From assembly GCA_019930625.1 (NCBI GenBank), contig CP082844.1, forward strand, positions 2,294,001 to 2,358,000: 64,000 bases of DNA. Direction: 5' to 3'. Each line of letters starts with the position of its first letter. Position 1 is the stretch's first letter. The stretch comes from Nocardia asteroides. Lineage in GTDB: Bacteria > Actinomycetota > Actinomycetes > Mycobacteriales > Mycobacteriaceae. The notes under the pieces were generated by a model. The model was given only the letters and a program-made list of their open reading frames with translations. It made no database searches and had not been told where the DNA came from. The position numbers and the translations under genes were made by a program. This document shows positions 49,965-59,486 of the stretch, piece by piece.

Positions 49965-51632
49965 TCAGCCTGCGAGGGGGCGGATGCTGGTGAAGATGCG
50001 CTTGGCGGTCTCGGCGTCGAGTGCGTTCGGGACGCCGGTGTCGGCGGCGATCACCATGACGAAGGTGCCGTTGTCGTTGGGGAACGCGGCGGTGTAGACG
50101 GAGTACGCCTTCGCGCAACCCGGCTTGGCGTCGGCGACGGTGCCTTTGGTTTCCACGAACATGCCGTGCTGGGATCCGTCCAGCGACGCCAACGGCATGG
50201 GCAGGCCCGGTGTGCCGCCGGGCGTGGCCTTGTAGGCGAGCGTGGCGGTCCGCGTGCCGAGCTCGGTTGCCGCTCGACCCGGGTCGGAGGTGTCGGAGCC
50301 GGTGAGGAAAGCGACGGTTCGCGTGGAGCCGGGGCAGTAGCCCTTGCCTTCGCTGGCCAAGCCCTTACCCACGACGGCGTTCGGCGGTTCACCGAAGCCG
50401 CCGATGGTGTTCTGCGGGGCGATCGTCCAGTCGGCGGGCACGTCGTAGGCAGCGCCGCTGTCGGGCGCTCGTACGACCTGGTAGCCGGGTATGAGCGGGG
50501 TTTTGTCGCCTTGCCCCCGCGCGGTCGTCGTCGGGGCTGGTTTGGTCGTCGTCGTCCGGGCGGGCGAGTTCGCCGTAGTGGTGAGCGCGTTCACCATCGA
50601 GGGCGAGCCGGCCTGTGCGGGATCGTCTGTCTTCATAGTGGTCAAGGCCACCGCGCCGGCGACGAGACCCGCCACCAGCAGTACGGCCAGACCGGCCGAC
50701 AGAACGATCTTCCCCTTGCCGCTCCCGCCCGTACGGTTCGGCTGTGGCGGCGGTCCGCCGGAGCCGTCATGGGGGCCGTAGGGCTGATACCGACCACCTG
50801 GCGCGGCGCCGTACTGCCCCGGTCCTCCCGGTGGTTGCCACTGCAAGGTCTGCGCCGGTCGGCCGAACCGGTCGGCGCTCGGATAGCCGAGCAGGGTCGG
50901 CGCGGCGTCGCCGGGACTCGGCCCCTGCCCCCCGAACGGAGCGGGCTGGTCGAGCGCGCCGAGCGGCTGCCCGAGCATGGTCGGATCGTCGCGCCCGGGC
51001 GCGACGGGAGTCGGCTCGGACTGCGGCGGCCACTGCCCGGCCGGTCGGAGAGACGGGCGGAGCACGGTCGGGTCGTCGCGTCCGGGCTGCGGGCCGTCCA
51101 GGTACTGGGAGAGCATGGTCGGATCGGCCTGTCCGGAAGTGTTCGACGCCGGACCACCTGCCCATGACGTGGCGGGGTCACTCTGCCCGCCGGGTCGCCA
51201 CTGAAGGGTGGGCGCGGTCTCGTCGTTCGGTGGCCACTGCATGGTGGGGTCGGGCTGCCGAGGATGAGACGGCGCGCCTCCGGCTTCCGGCTGCCACCGG
51301 GACGTCGGGGCATGCTCGTTCGGATCCATAGGACGCTGCCCCGCATCATGGCCGGAGGATTGTTCCTGCCCACCACGCTGCCAGGGCGTGACAGCGGGGT
51401 GCGGGGGTTCGTCGTACCCGCCCGGCTGCCACTGCGACGACGGTGGCGGGACGTCGGATCGGTCCGGTGCGATCGGAGGCGTCACGAGGTTCGGCCGCCA
51501 CGTGGCATCGGCGTCGTCCGGGGTGGGTACGGGCACGAGATGCGGGCGGTCGATGGGTTGCTGCCCTGCCGTGGGTGGCCCGGCGGGCCGCCCCGGGTCC
51601 GTCGGGCCGCGCCGGTCGTCGAATCCACTCAC
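49965..51632 (-). CDS. Single-pass membrane protein with Thr-motif-repeat cytoplasmic region
   Basis: In this 555-aa protein residues 1-305 are disordered and rich in Pro, Gly and Gln. They carry seven repeats of the form [DA]-[PQ]-T-[MLV] (DPTMQW, APTLQW, DPTML, DPTVL, DPTML, APTLL, AQTLQW). One membrane helix follows (IVLSAGLAVLLVAGLVAGAVAL). A Thr-rich linker and an extracytoplasmic domain with two Cys complete it. The Thr motifs may be phosphorylation sites for Ser/Thr kinases, with FHA-type readers. The GTG at 51632 follows AGGGGA. I do not recognise a named family. Confidence 0.75.
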   Translation of the reverse strand: MSGFDDRRGPTDPGRPAGPPTAGQQPIDRPHLVPVPTPDDADATWRPNLVTPPIAPDRSDVPPPSSQWQPGGYDEPPHPAVTPWQRGGQEQSSGHDAGQRPMDPNEHAPTSRWQPEAGGAPSHPRQPDPTMQWPPNDETAPTLQWRPGGQSDPATSWAGGPASNTSGQADPTMLSQYLDGPQPGRDDPTVLRPSLRPAGQWPPQSEPTPVAPGRDDPTMLGQPLGALDQPAPFGGQGPSPGDAAPTLLGYPSADRFGRPAQTLQWQPPGGPGQYGAAPGGRYQPYGPHDGSGGPPPQPNRTGGSGKGKIVLSAGLAVLLVAGLVAGAVALTTMKTDDPAQAGSPSMVNALTTTANSPARTTTTKPAPTTTARGQGDKTPLIPGYQVVRAPDSGAAYDVPADWTIAPQNTIGGFGEPPNAVVGKGLASEGKGYCPGSTRTVAFLTGSDTSDPGRAATELGTRTATLAYKATPGGTPGLPMPLASLDGSQHGMFVETKGTVADAKPGCAKAYSVYTAAFPNDNGTFVMVIAADTGVPNALDAETAKRIFTSIRPLAG

Positions 51633-51670
51633 AGTTGTCCCCTACCTGCCACACGTCTCGGCAGGGGACC

Positions 51671-52633
51671 TTAGCGGGCCACGGCCTCCGATGCCGACAC
51701 ACCGTGGCCCGTGTCGGCCACCGGCCGCTTCGGAGGCGCGGCCACCAGCGTCAACAAGGTCGCCTCCGGGCGGCAGCAGAATCGGTACGGCGCCCACGGG
51801 GAGGTGCCGACGCCCGCGGAGACGTGCAGCTGGGTGTGCGCACCCCACTTCGACGGACCCTTCACCCGGGACCGGTCGATCCCGCAGTTGGTGACCAGTG
51901 CGCCGTAGCCGGGCAGGCACAGCTGGCCGCCGTGGGTGTGCCCGGCCAGCACCAGGTCGTAGCCGTCCTCGGCGAAGCGATCCAGCACTCGGGGCTCGGG
52001 GGAGTGGGTGAGGCCGATCCGCAGATCGGCCAGCGGGTTCGGGGCGCCCGCGACGGTGTCGTAGCGGTCGCGTTGCAAGTGCGGATCATCGACACCGGCG
52101 GTGGCGATGCGGATGCCCGCCACCTCCAGATCGCGGCGCACGTGCGTGAGATCGAGCCAACCGCGCTCGGTGAAGGCCGCGCGCAGGTCTTTCCAGGGCA
52201 GCGGCGCGCCGTAGGTGCGGCGGTGATCCTTCTTGAAGTACTTCAGCGGGTTCTTCGCCACCGGCGCGAAGTAATCGTTGCTGCCGAAAACGAAAAGGCC
52301 TGGGCGGGAGAGCAATCCGCCGAGGGCCTGGACCACCGCGGGCACCGACTTCTGGTGCGAGAGGTTGTCGCCGGTGTTGACCACCAGGTCGGGTTCCAGC
52401 CGGTCCAGCTCCCGCAGCCACTGCTGCTTGAGCTTCTGCCCCGGCATCATGTGCAGGTCACTGAGGTGGAGCATCCGCAGCGACGACGACCCCGGCGCCA
52501 GCACGGGCATGGTCGCCTCCCGTAGGACGAAGGCGTTGCGTTCGACCAGCGAGGCGTAGCCGATTCCGGCCACCGCGGCCCCGGCGGCTCCCAGCGCGGT
52601 CGTGCGGACAGCAGAGGTCGAGATCACGGGCAT
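51671..52633 (-). CDS. Membrane-associated metallophosphoesterase
   Basis: The 320-aa protein starts with a hydrophobic segment (VRTTALGAAGAAVAGIGYAS). It then has the full calcineurin-like set: LHLSDLHMMPG, VNTGDNLS, GSNDYFAP, THSPEP and AGHTHGGQLCLP. It is orthologous by gene order to M. tuberculosis Rv3683 (from memory). It probably cleaves phosphodiesters or pyrophosphates at the membrane. Confidence 0.9.
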   Translation of the reverse strand: MPVISTSAVRTTALGAAGAAVAGIGYASLVERNAFVLREATMPVLAPGSSSLRMLHLSDLHMMPGQKLKQQWLRELDRLEPDLVVNTGDNLSHQKSVPAVVQALGGLLSRPGLFVFGSNDYFAPVAKNPLKYFKKDHRRTYGAPLPWKDLRAAFTERGWLDLTHVRRDLEVAGIRIATAGVDDPHLQRDRYDTVAGAPNPLADLRIGLTHSPEPRVLDRFAEDGYDLVLAGHTHGGQLCLPGYGALVTNCGIDRSRVKGPSKWGAHTQLHVSAGVGTSPWAPYRFCCRPEATLLTLVAAPPKRPVADTGHGVSASEAVAR

Positions 52634-52765
52634 TTGCCCAGCATAGGTGACCTCACGCGGGAGCGCCGAGTGTGTTTACGCACAAGCGCCCCGTTCGCGG
52701 CGGGAATTCGCGCGACGCGGCAAATGTAGTGGGACCGCCGCGCCGCAGCGGCTACCGTGAGCGGC

Positions 52766-53230
52766 ATGTCGGAACTCAAATCGCAGCTGCGCGCGGACTT
52801 GACCGCCGCGATGAAAGCCAAGGACACGCTGCGCCTTTCCACATTGCGGATGCTGCTGTCGGCGATCCAGACCGCTGAGGTCGCCGGCGCTCAGGCGCGT
52901 GAACTCACCGACGCCGAGGTCGTCTCCGTGCTGCAGAAGGAGGCGAAGAAGCGCAACGAATCCGCCGAGGTCTACACGCAGGCCGGGCGCGGCGAACTGG
53001 CGGCGAACGAGCATGCCGAGTCGCGCATCATCGAAGAGTATCTGCCCACCCAGCTGACCGACGCCGAGGTGGCCGATCTCGCCGACACCGCCATCGCGCA
53101 GGTCGCCGAGGAGATCGGTGAGCGTCCCGGGATGCGCCAGATGGGCCAGGTCATGAAGATCGCCACCGGGCTCGCCGCGGGCAAGGCCGACGGCTCACGC
53201 GTTTCGGCCGCAGTGAAAGCGCGGCTGTAG
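52766..53230 (+). CDS. GatB/YqeY-domain protein
   Basis: The 154-aa protein matches the YqeY family: LKSQLRADLTAAMKAKDTLR, then VVSVLQKEAKKRNESAEVYT and MGQVMKIATGLAAGKADGSR. YqeY resembles the tRNA-binding tail of GatB and is of uncertain function. The ATG at 52766 is preferred to the GTG at 52757. It is divergent from the metallophosphoesterase and convergent with ponA2 across a strong terminator. Confidence 0.9.
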   Translation: MSELKSQLRADLTAAMKAKDTLRLSTLRMLLSAIQTAEVAGAQARELTDAEVVSVLQKEAKKRNESAEVYTQAGRGELAANEHAESRIIEEYLPTQLTDAEVADLADTAIAQVAEEIGERPGMRQMGQVMKIATGLAAGKADGSRVSAAVKARL

Positions 53231-53239
53231 GACAACAGC

Positions 53240-53281
53240 GAGAAAGGGGCCGCGAACCATGTGGTTCGCGGCCCCTTTCTC
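53240..53281. terminator. Perfect 20-bp bidirectional terminator
   Basis: GAGAAAGGGGCCGCGAACCA (53240-53259) pairs perfectly with 53262-53281. The flanking AAA/TTT tracts sit at the base of the stem on both strands, between the convergent YqeY and ponA2 genes. Confidence 0.9.
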
Positions 53282-53285
53282 ATGC

Positions 53286-55655
53286 TCAGCGCGGAATCGG
53301 GATCGGGATCGGGATCGGTGGCAGCCGCGGCGGTAGCGGCAGCCCCGGCAATCCCGGCGGCGGTGGCGGCGGGCCCGGCGGCGGCGCGGCCCGGACGGTG
53401 CCGTCGCTGATGTACAGCGTGATCACCGAGCCGGGAATCGCCGACCCGTTCGGCGCGGTACCCATCACGGTGCCCTTGGGACGATCGCCCGCGCCGGTCA
53501 CCGGCGACACCTGGAAGCCCGCCGCGACCAGCTTGGCGGTCGCCTCACCCTGGGGCATGCCGACGACGTCGGGCACCTGGGCGTTGTTCGCGCCGCGCAC
53601 GTACTTGTCGTCCAGCGGCGGCAGTGCGGGCGGCGGGAACAGCGGTATCACCGGTTTGACCGCGTTGAACCAGGTGCGCGCCGGTTCGTTACCGCCGAAC
53701 AGGTTGCCGTCGCCGCAGTTGCGCAGCGGGAAGGAGCAGATCTCACCGGGAGTCGGGCTGTCACCGTAGACGTACACCGCGGCGGCGAGGGAGTTGGTGA
53801 ACCCGAGGAAGGCCGAGGAGCGGTGACTCTCGGTGGTACCGGTCTTGCCCGCCATCGGAAGGTTCCAGCCCACCGACTGGGCCGCGGCCGCCGCCGTACC
53901 CGAGGTGTCGTCCTTGCTCATGGCGTTGGCGAGGGTGTTCGCCAGACCGGGCTCGACGACCTGTTCGCAAGCCTGCTGCGTCAGCGGCACCTGCTTGCCC
54001 TGGCGGTCGATGACCTCCTTGATCGGGTTCGGCGGGCACCATCGGCCGCCGGAACCCAGCGTCGCGGCGACGTTGGACAGCTCGAGCGGGTTGATCGCGA
54101 CCGGGCCCAGGGTGAACGAGCCGAGGTTCTGGTCCTTGATCATGTCGGCCAGGCTCTGGTTGCCGTGGCCCGAGCTGCCCGCTTCGGTGAACGAGCGCAT
54201 ACCGAGCCGGACCGCCATGTCCACGGTCGGGGTGACGCCGACGGCCTGGATCAGCTTGACGAAGGCGGTGTTCGGCGAGGTGGCCAGCGCTTCGGTCACC
54301 GACATGGGCGACTTGTACCGGCCCGCGTTCTCGACGCAGTAGGTGGCGGGCGGGCATCCGCGCGCACCACCGTTACCCATGCCCTTGGCCTCGAACCGGC
54401 CGGGCACCTCCAGCTGGGCGTCGATGCCGAGCCCTTTTTCCATGGCCGCGGCGGTCGTGAACACCTTGAAGATCGAGCCCGCGCCGTCACCGACCATCGA
54501 GTACGGCTGCGGCTGTACGGTCTCGCTCGCGTCCCGGTTGAGGCCGTAGGTGCGACTGCTGGCCATCGCGAGCACCGGATGCGAGTCCTGCCCCGGCGCG
54601 ACCACGGACATGACCTCGGCGATGTTGTCCAGATCGGGGTTCGCCGCGTCGGTCACCGCTCGCTTCACCGAGTCCTGCACGGCCGGGTCGAGGGTCGTCC
54701 TGATCAGGTAGCCGCCCTTTTCGATCTGCTCGCGACTGATGCCCGAATTGGCCAGATACTGCAGCGCGTAGTCGCAGAAGAAGCCACGGTCGTTGGCCGC
54801 GATGCAGCCGCGCGGCAGGCCCTTGGGCTCCGGCAGCACGCCCAGCGGCTTGGTCTTGGCCTCGCGGAACTCCTCGGCGCGGCTGGGGATGTTCTGGATC
54901 ATCGTGTCCAGCACCGTGTTGCGCCTGGCCAGCACGCCGTCCGGGTTGGTGTAGGGATTGAGCTTGGACGAGCTCTGCACCATGCCCGCCAGCATCGCGG
55001 CCTGCGACACGTTCAGCTCGGCCGCGTCGATGCCGAAGTAGGTCTTCGCGGCGTCCTGGATGCCGTAGGAGGAGTTACCGAACGGGACCAGGTTGAGGTA
55101 CCTGGTCAAGATCTCGTCCTTGGTCAGCTCGCGGTCCAGCGTCAGGGCCATCCGGATCTCCCGGATCTTGCGGGCCGGAGTGGTCTCGATGGCGGCCCGG
55201 CGCTCGGCGTCGGTCTTGGCGACCACCAGCAGCTGGAAATTCTTCACATACTGCTGATCCAGTGTCGAGGCGCCTTGCTGGACCTCGCCGCTGGTGGTGT
55301 TGGTGAGGAATGCGCGCAGCGTGCCCTGCCAGTCGACGCCCTCGTGCTCGGCGAAGCGGCGGTCCTCGATGGACACGATCGCCAGTTTCATGTCGTTGGA
55401 GATCCGGTCGCTGGGGACCTCGAATCGGCGCTGCTCGTACAGCCAGGCGATCGGATTGCCCGCCGCGTCGACCATGGTCGAGACCGCGGGCACCGTTCCC
55501 TCGACCAGCTCCGCGGAGACGTTGTCGACGGCGTCGGCGGCACGGTTGGAGACGAACCCGAAGCCGCCGGCGAGCGGGAACAACAACCCGGCGACGAGCA
55601 CGGAGGCCAGCACGCAGCTGCCGGCCAGCCGCGCGAGCGTATGTGTGATCGGCAC
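53286..55655 (-). CDS. ponA2: Bifunctional class A penicillin-binding protein with PASTA domain
   Basis: The 789-aa cell-wall synthase has a membrane anchor (CVLASVLVAGLLFPLAGGFG) and the glycosyltransferase domain (IVSIEDRRFAEHEGVDWQGT, then QQGASTLDQQYVKN). The transpeptidase has SIFK (SxxK) and AGKTGTTES (KTGT). A PASTA domain (NNAQVPDVVGMPQGEATAKL) and a Pro-rich tail ending in PIPIPIPIPR follow. Order next to whiB4 supports orthology to mycobacterial ponA2. The tail is encoded by a short hexanucleotide repeat. The GTG at 55655 is the start. Confidence 0.93.
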   Translation of the reverse strand: MPITHTLARLAGSCVLASVLVAGLLFPLAGGFGFVSNRAADAVDNVSAELVEGTVPAVSTMVDAAGNPIAWLYEQRRFEVPSDRISNDMKLAIVSIEDRRFAEHEGVDWQGTLRAFLTNTTSGEVQQGASTLDQQYVKNFQLLVVAKTDAERRAAIETTPARKIREIRMALTLDRELTKDEILTRYLNLVPFGNSSYGIQDAAKTYFGIDAAELNVSQAAMLAGMVQSSSKLNPYTNPDGVLARRNTVLDTMIQNIPSRAEEFREAKTKPLGVLPEPKGLPRGCIAANDRGFFCDYALQYLANSGISREQIEKGGYLIRTTLDPAVQDSVKRAVTDAANPDLDNIAEVMSVVAPGQDSHPVLAMASSRTYGLNRDASETVQPQPYSMVGDGAGSIFKVFTTAAAMEKGLGIDAQLEVPGRFEAKGMGNGGARGCPPATYCVENAGRYKSPMSVTEALATSPNTAFVKLIQAVGVTPTVDMAVRLGMRSFTEAGSSGHGNQSLADMIKDQNLGSFTLGPVAINPLELSNVAATLGSGGRWCPPNPIKEVIDRQGKQVPLTQQACEQVVEPGLANTLANAMSKDDTSGTAAAAAQSVGWNLPMAGKTGTTESHRSSAFLGFTNSLAAAVYVYGDSPTPGEICSFPLRNCGDGNLFGGNEPARTWFNAVKPVIPLFPPPALPPLDDKYVRGANNAQVPDVVGMPQGEATAKLVAAGFQVSPVTGAGDRPKGTVMGTAPNGSAIPGSVITLYISDGTVRAAPPPGPPPPPPGLPGLPLPPRLPPIPIPIPIPR

Positions 55656-56022
55656 GAAACAAGACTACGGGTTGCCATTCGAGCGTTCTTGGCGGCGTTT
55701 GTCCGGAGCCCGGAACTGCTTGTTCGCGAACCGGAATGGGCGTGTCGCGCGATCGCGCTCGGCGTGTCGCACGACGGCCCGTGGGCAATCTGCCTGCCCG
55801 TCCAGTGCGGGCCCGGCTTTGCAGGGACGGACGTACCAAAAAATCTCGAGGTGGTCTTGCGCAAGCGCCATACCTTTACCTAGATTGAGAACCCAGTGTG
55901 ATAGAGCTAACACTCAAAGTGGAATGTGGTGCACTTCGCAGCGGGGTTTGGGTGCTGCGTGGTGACAACGCGATTCTGGAGCGCCGTTGACCCGGTGTTC
56001 GGACTGCAAAGGGGCACACCAA
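55656..56022. promoter_or_regulatory. Divergent ponA2/whiB4 control region
   Basis: There is no gene in these 367 bp. They hold promoters for both directions and a CRP-like dyad at 55895-55914. The segment near 55870-55925 is relatively AT-rich. Confidence 0.6.
55895..55914. promoter_or_regulatory. CRP-like site upstream of whiB4
   Basis: AGTGTGATAGAGCTAACACT has exact arms AGTGT/ACACT and contains TGTGA-N6-TAACA, one base from the TGTGA-N6-TCACA consensus recognised by mycobacterial CRP. It lies 109 bp before the whiB4 start. The CRP gene is 4 kb away in the same window. Confidence 0.5.
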
Positions 56023-56346
56023 ATGCACATGACAACCCCCATCGCTCGATTGGACGTGGAGCAGGCCGAAGCAAGGATCGCCTGGGTAGCCCAGGCCCGA
56101 TGCAAGGAAGTGGATCCCGATCAGTTGTTCGTCCGCGGCGCGGCGCAGCGCAAAGCGGCGACGATCTGCAGGCACTGCCCAGTGCTCATGCAGTGCGGTG
56201 CCGACGCGCTCGACAACCGCGTCGAGTTCGGTGTGTGGGGCGGCATGACGGAGCGGCAGCGCCGCGCCCTGTTGAAGCAGCATCCGGAAGTGACCTCGTG
56301 GGCCGATTTCTTCCAGGCCCAGCGTCAGCATCAAGTGGCGATGTAG
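56023..56346 (+). CDS. whiB4: WhiB-family iron-sulfur regulator (WhiB4-like)
   Basis: The 107-aa protein has four cysteines in WhiB spacing (ARCKEVDPDQLF, then TICRHCPVLMQC), which ligate a [4Fe-4S] cluster, plus the turn motif FGVWGGMTERQRRALL. By gene order and sequence it is the WhiB4 orthologue, a redox-responsive regulator of oxidative stress genes in mycobacteria. The ATG at 56023 lies eight bases after AAAGGGG. Confidence 0.93.
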   Translation: MHMTTPIARLDVEQAEARIAWVAQARCKEVDPDQLFVRGAAQRKAATICRHCPVLMQCGADALDNRVEFGVWGGMTERQRRALLKQHPEVTSWADFFQAQRQHQVAM

Positions 56347-56377
56347 GTCGATGGAGGTCGATGTAGACCGGCAAAAC

Positions 56378-56411
56378 CGAAACGGAGCCCGCGCGAGCGG
56401 GCTCAGTTTCG
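56378..56411. terminator. Terminator between whiB4 and the ArsA-like operon
   Basis: CGAAACGGAGCCCGC (56378-56392) pairs with 56397-56411 around a GCGA tetraloop with one mismatch. The two genes converge here. Confidence 0.75.
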
Positions 56412-56460
56412 TTTCAGGACCACTATTTTCGTTCGGAGCAATAGCGGATTCGCCTAAGTA

Positions 56461-57600
56461 TCAGGCGGTCGCGCGGGTCGTGCCGGTGAGCTGATCGCCG
56501 ACGACGCGTAGCGCGTCGAGGTCGGACACCTCGAACGGAAGCGCGGTGACCGAGACGATCGGCACGCGCGGGTGCGCGCCCGTGAAGCGGTGGAGCAGGT
56601 GTTGCTCCCGCTTGTCGGTGGCGACCCGGCGGGCGTGCACACGCAGCACCGCCGCGGTGAGCGGATCGGAGTCCGCCACCTGGTCGGCGGCGGTGAGGGC
56701 GTGATCGGCCGGCAGCGTGCTCAGCACCGGATGCGTGCGGTTGAGCACCAGACCCGCCAGCGGCATTCTCTCGGTCGAGAGGCGATCGACGAAGAACGAG
56801 GCCTCCCGCAGCGCGTCCGGTTCCGGCGCCGCCACCACGAGAAAGTGCGTGCCCGGCTTCGACAGCATCGCGAAGGTCCGCTCCGCCCGTTCCTGGAAGC
56901 CACCGAACAGCGACTCCAGCGATTGCAGGAAGTTGGACGCGTCCTTGAGCATCTGACCACCGACGACGGTGGACACACCACGCACCGCCAAGCTCATCGC
57001 GCCGGTCACCAACCGGGTGACGCCGCGGCCGGGAGCCATGATCACCCGGATCATCCGGCCGTTGAGGAAATTGCCCAGTCGCTTGGGAGCGTCCAGGAAG
57101 TCGAGGGCATTGCGCGAGGGCGGGGTGTCGACCACGATCAGGTCCCACTCGCCTCGGTGGGCCAGCTGGCCCAGCTTCTCCATCGCCATGTATTCCTGTG
57201 TGCCGCCGAAGGAGGAAGCGACCGTCTGATAGAAGGGGTTGGCGAAGATCTGCTCCGCCTTCTCCCCGCTGGTGTGCTCGAGCACCATGTCGTCGAACGT
57301 GCGGCGCATGTTGAGCATCATCGCGTACAACTCGCCCTCGGCCTCGGGACCCAGCGCCACCCGTTGGGGGTTGTTGCCCAGGTCGGCGACGCCCAGTGAC
57401 TGGGCCAGCCTGCGCGCGGGGTCGATGGTGAGCACCACGACCTTGCGTCCCTGCTCGGCGGCGCGCAGCGCGATGGCGGCGGCGGTGGTCGTCTTGCCGA
57501 CGCCACCGGAGCCGCAGCAGACCACCACGCGGGCGGAGGGGTCGGCCAGGATCCGCGAAACATCGAGCGAGGCAGCCGGGGGGTGGGTCGGCGTGCTCAT
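56461..57600 (-). CDS. ArsA/GET3-like anion-transporting ATPase, second of a pair
   Basis: The 379-aa cytoplasmic ATPase has the deviant Walker [21 protein letters not shown] and switch motifs [16 protein letters not shown] and [16 protein letters not shown]. It is the homologue of Rv3680 by order (from memory), and the pair probably forms a heterodimer. No ArsB-type membrane partner is adjacent. It overlaps the upstream ATPase by ATGA. Confidence 0.9.
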   Translation of the reverse strand: MSTPTHPPAASLDVSRILADPSARVVVCCGSGGVGKTTTAAAIALRAAEQGRKVVVLTIDPARRLAQSLGVADLGNNPQRVALGPEAEGELYAMMLNMRRTFDDMVLEHTSGEKAEQIFANPFYQTVASSFGGTQEYMAMEKLGQLAHRGEWDLIVVDTPPSRNALDFLDAPKRLGNFLNGRMIRVIMAPGRGVTRLVTGAMSLAVRGVSTVVGGQMLKDASNFLQSLESLFGGFQERAERTFAMLSKPGTHFLVVAAPEPDALREASFFVDRLSTERMPLAGLVLNRTHPVLSTLPADHALTAADQVADSDPLTAAVLRVHARRVATDKREQHLLHRFTGAHPRVPIVSVTALPFEVSDLDALRVVGDQLTGTTRATA

Positions 57601-58634
57601 CGGACTCCCTGTGCGGTGAGGCGTTCGGCTAGTTCGTAGAGTCCGCCCAGATCCATTCCGTCGGGAAGGGCGGGCAGGTAGAGCCGGGAGATGTCGACCT
57701 TGGCCAGTTCCTCGGCGCTGTCGTCCTGTGCTTGCAGAGTGGCGGAGTGCTCGAACGTCTCGGTGAGCAGGCCCTGGAAATCGCTGTCGGAGAGGTCGAT
57801 CCCCGCGGCGGCCAAGCCCGCGCGGACGGCGTCGGCGTCCAGCTCACCCCGAGCGGCCCGGGCGCGCAGGTCCGCTGGGAGCTGGCCTTCGGTCGCCCGG
57901 TTCACGATGACGGTGCCGATGCGTAGGTCGGCGGCGGTGAGCTCGGCGATGGCGTCCGTGGTTTCCTGCACCGGCAGCGCTTCCAGCAGCGTGACCAGAT
58001 GAATCATGGTCTGGTCGGAGTGCAGCAGTTTGGACACGCCCTCGGCCTGCGAGGCGATCGGCCCGCCTTTGGCTACTTCGGCCATCGCCTTGGTGACGTC
58101 GAGGAACCCGGCGATCCGGCCGGTGGGCGGGGCGTCGACCACGATTTCGTCGTAGACCCGCCTGCCGGACTTGTCCACGCGAACCGCGCATTCCTTGATC
58201 TTGCCGGTCAGGATGACGTCGCGTAGACCGGGCGCGATCGTGGTGACGAACTCGATGGCGCCCATCCTGCGCATCGCCCGCCCCGCGAAGCCGAGGTTGT
58301 AGAACATGTCGAGGTATTCGAGAAACGCGTGCTCGATGTCCAGCGCCAGTGCGACCACCTCACCGCCGCCGTCCGCGGTGGCGATTCGTGTCTCGGTCGG
58401 TGGCAGCGGCGGCAGGTCGAACAGCTGCGCGATCGATTGTCTGCTCTCCACCTCGACCAACAGCACGCGCCGTCCGCCCGCGGCGAGCGCCAGGGCCAGG
58501 GCCCCGGCCACCGTCGACTTGCCCGTGCCTCCCTTGCCGGAGACGTAGTGCAAGCGGGCCTGCTCAGCGCGCTTCGGCCACCTTGTGTCCAGTCCCGGCT
58601 CCGCCGAAAGCGGCACTGCTGTTGGTACTCCCAC
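57597..58634 (-). CDS. ArsA/GET3-like ATPase, first of a pair
   Basis: The 345-aa protein has the P-loop [20 protein letters not shown] and the motifs [15 protein letters not shown] and [18 protein letters not shown]. It is the homologue of Rv3679 by order and sequence. The GTG at 58634 is preceded by TATAGGCT at a distance that would make the mRNA start at or next to the codon, so translation may be leaderless. It is divergent from the 53-aa protein gene across 176 bp. Confidence 0.9.
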   Translation of the reverse strand: MGVPTAVPLSAEPGLDTRWPKRAEQARLHYVSGKGGTGKSTVAGALALALAAGGRRVLLVEVESRQSIAQLFDLPPLPPTETRIATADGGGEVVALALDIEHAFLEYLDMFYNLGFAGRAMRRMGAIEFVTTIAPGLRDVILTGKIKECAVRVDKSGRRVYDEIVVDAPPTGRIAGFLDVTKAMAEVAKGGPIASQAEGVSKLLHSDQTMIHLVTLLEALPVQETTDAIAELTAADLRIGTVIVNRATEGQLPADLRARAARGELDADAVRAGLAAAGIDLSDSDFQGLLTETFEHSATLQAQDDSAEELAKVDISRLYLPALPDGMDLGGLYELAERLTAQGVR

Positions 58635-58810
58635 GATCGCGAGCCTATAACTCGTTACCCGATGCCGTCCGAGGGCTCCAGCTACTCCCCGGTCCCGGCG
58701 CGCCGCTGTACCAGACAGAATCCGGCTCCCACCTGTGCCTCCTGCCACACGAGGGCCGCGAACACGCCGCGACGCAGTCGCCGCAATTCAACAGAGCTAC
58801 GCTCTCGCAC

Positions 58811-58972
58811 ATGAGTGATACGACCTTGTGGGAGTACGCGACCGTGCCGCTGCTGACGCACGCGACGAAGCAGATCCTCGACCAGTGGGGAGCCGACGGC
58901 TGGGAGCTGGTCACGGTGCTGCCCGGCCCGACCGGTGAGCAGCATGTCGCCTACCTCAAGCGGCCCAAGTAG
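58811..58972 (+). CDS. Small conserved protein (DUF4177-like, 53 aa)
   Basis: This short protein (MSDTTLWEYATVPLLTHATK, then ADGWELVTVLPGP) has the compact DUF4177 pattern of a beta-alpha-beta miniprotein. A similar small gene sits next to the RidA gene in mycobacteria (Rv3678A region, from memory). It has no known function. It is followed 17 bases later by the RidA gene, so it is probably its operon partner. Confidence 0.82.
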   Translation: MSDTTLWEYATVPLLTHATKQILDQWGADGWELVTVLPGPTGEQHVAYLKRPK

Positions 58973-58989
58973 AGAAGGAGGGTGACGCA

Positions 58990-59448
58990 GTGATCCAGTG
59001 GGAGAAAAATCTCGCCGAGCTCGGACTCACCCTGCCTCCGGTCGTGGCCCCGGTCGCGGCCTACATTCCCGCGATCCGTACCGGGTCGCTCGTCTACACC
59101 TCCGGCCAGCTGCCGTTCGTAGACGGTCGATTGTCCGCGGTCGGCAAGGTCGGCGCGGAGGTTTCGGTCGAGGCGGCCAAGGAGGCCGCGCGGTTGTGCG
59201 CGCTGAACGCGCTGGCGGCGGTGCACGACCTGGTCGGGCTGGACGCGGTGGTGCGGATCGTGAAGGTGGTCGGGTTCGTCGCATCGGCGCCGGGCTTCGG
59301 CGATCAGCCGGTGGTGATCAACGGCGCGTCGGAGTTCCTGGGGCAGGTCTTCGGTGACGCGGGCAAGCACGCGCGCTCGGCCGTCGGCGTCGCCGAACTT
59401 CCGCGCGACACCCCGGTCGAAGTCGAACTCATCGCCGAGGTGCGCTAG
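58990..59448 (+). CDS. RidA-family protein
   Basis: The 152-aa protein of the YjgF/YER057c/UK114 family has LPPVVAPVAAYIPAIRTGSL, a YTSGQLPF strand and a VEVELIAEV end. Classical members deaminate reactive enamines and imines. The canonical catalytic Arg context is not clear here, so it may be a divergent subgroup. The GTG follows AAGGAGGG. Confidence 0.88.
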   Translation: MIQWEKNLAELGLTLPPVVAPVAAYIPAIRTGSLVYTSGQLPFVDGRLSAVGKVGAEVSVEAAKEAARLCALNALAAVHDLVGLDAVVRIVKVVGFVASAPGFGDQPVVINGASEFLGQVFGDAGKHARSAVGVAELPRDTPVEVELIAEVR

Positions 59449-59486
59449 ACCGGAACTACCGGCTCCATCTCTATCCGAGGTTTGCG

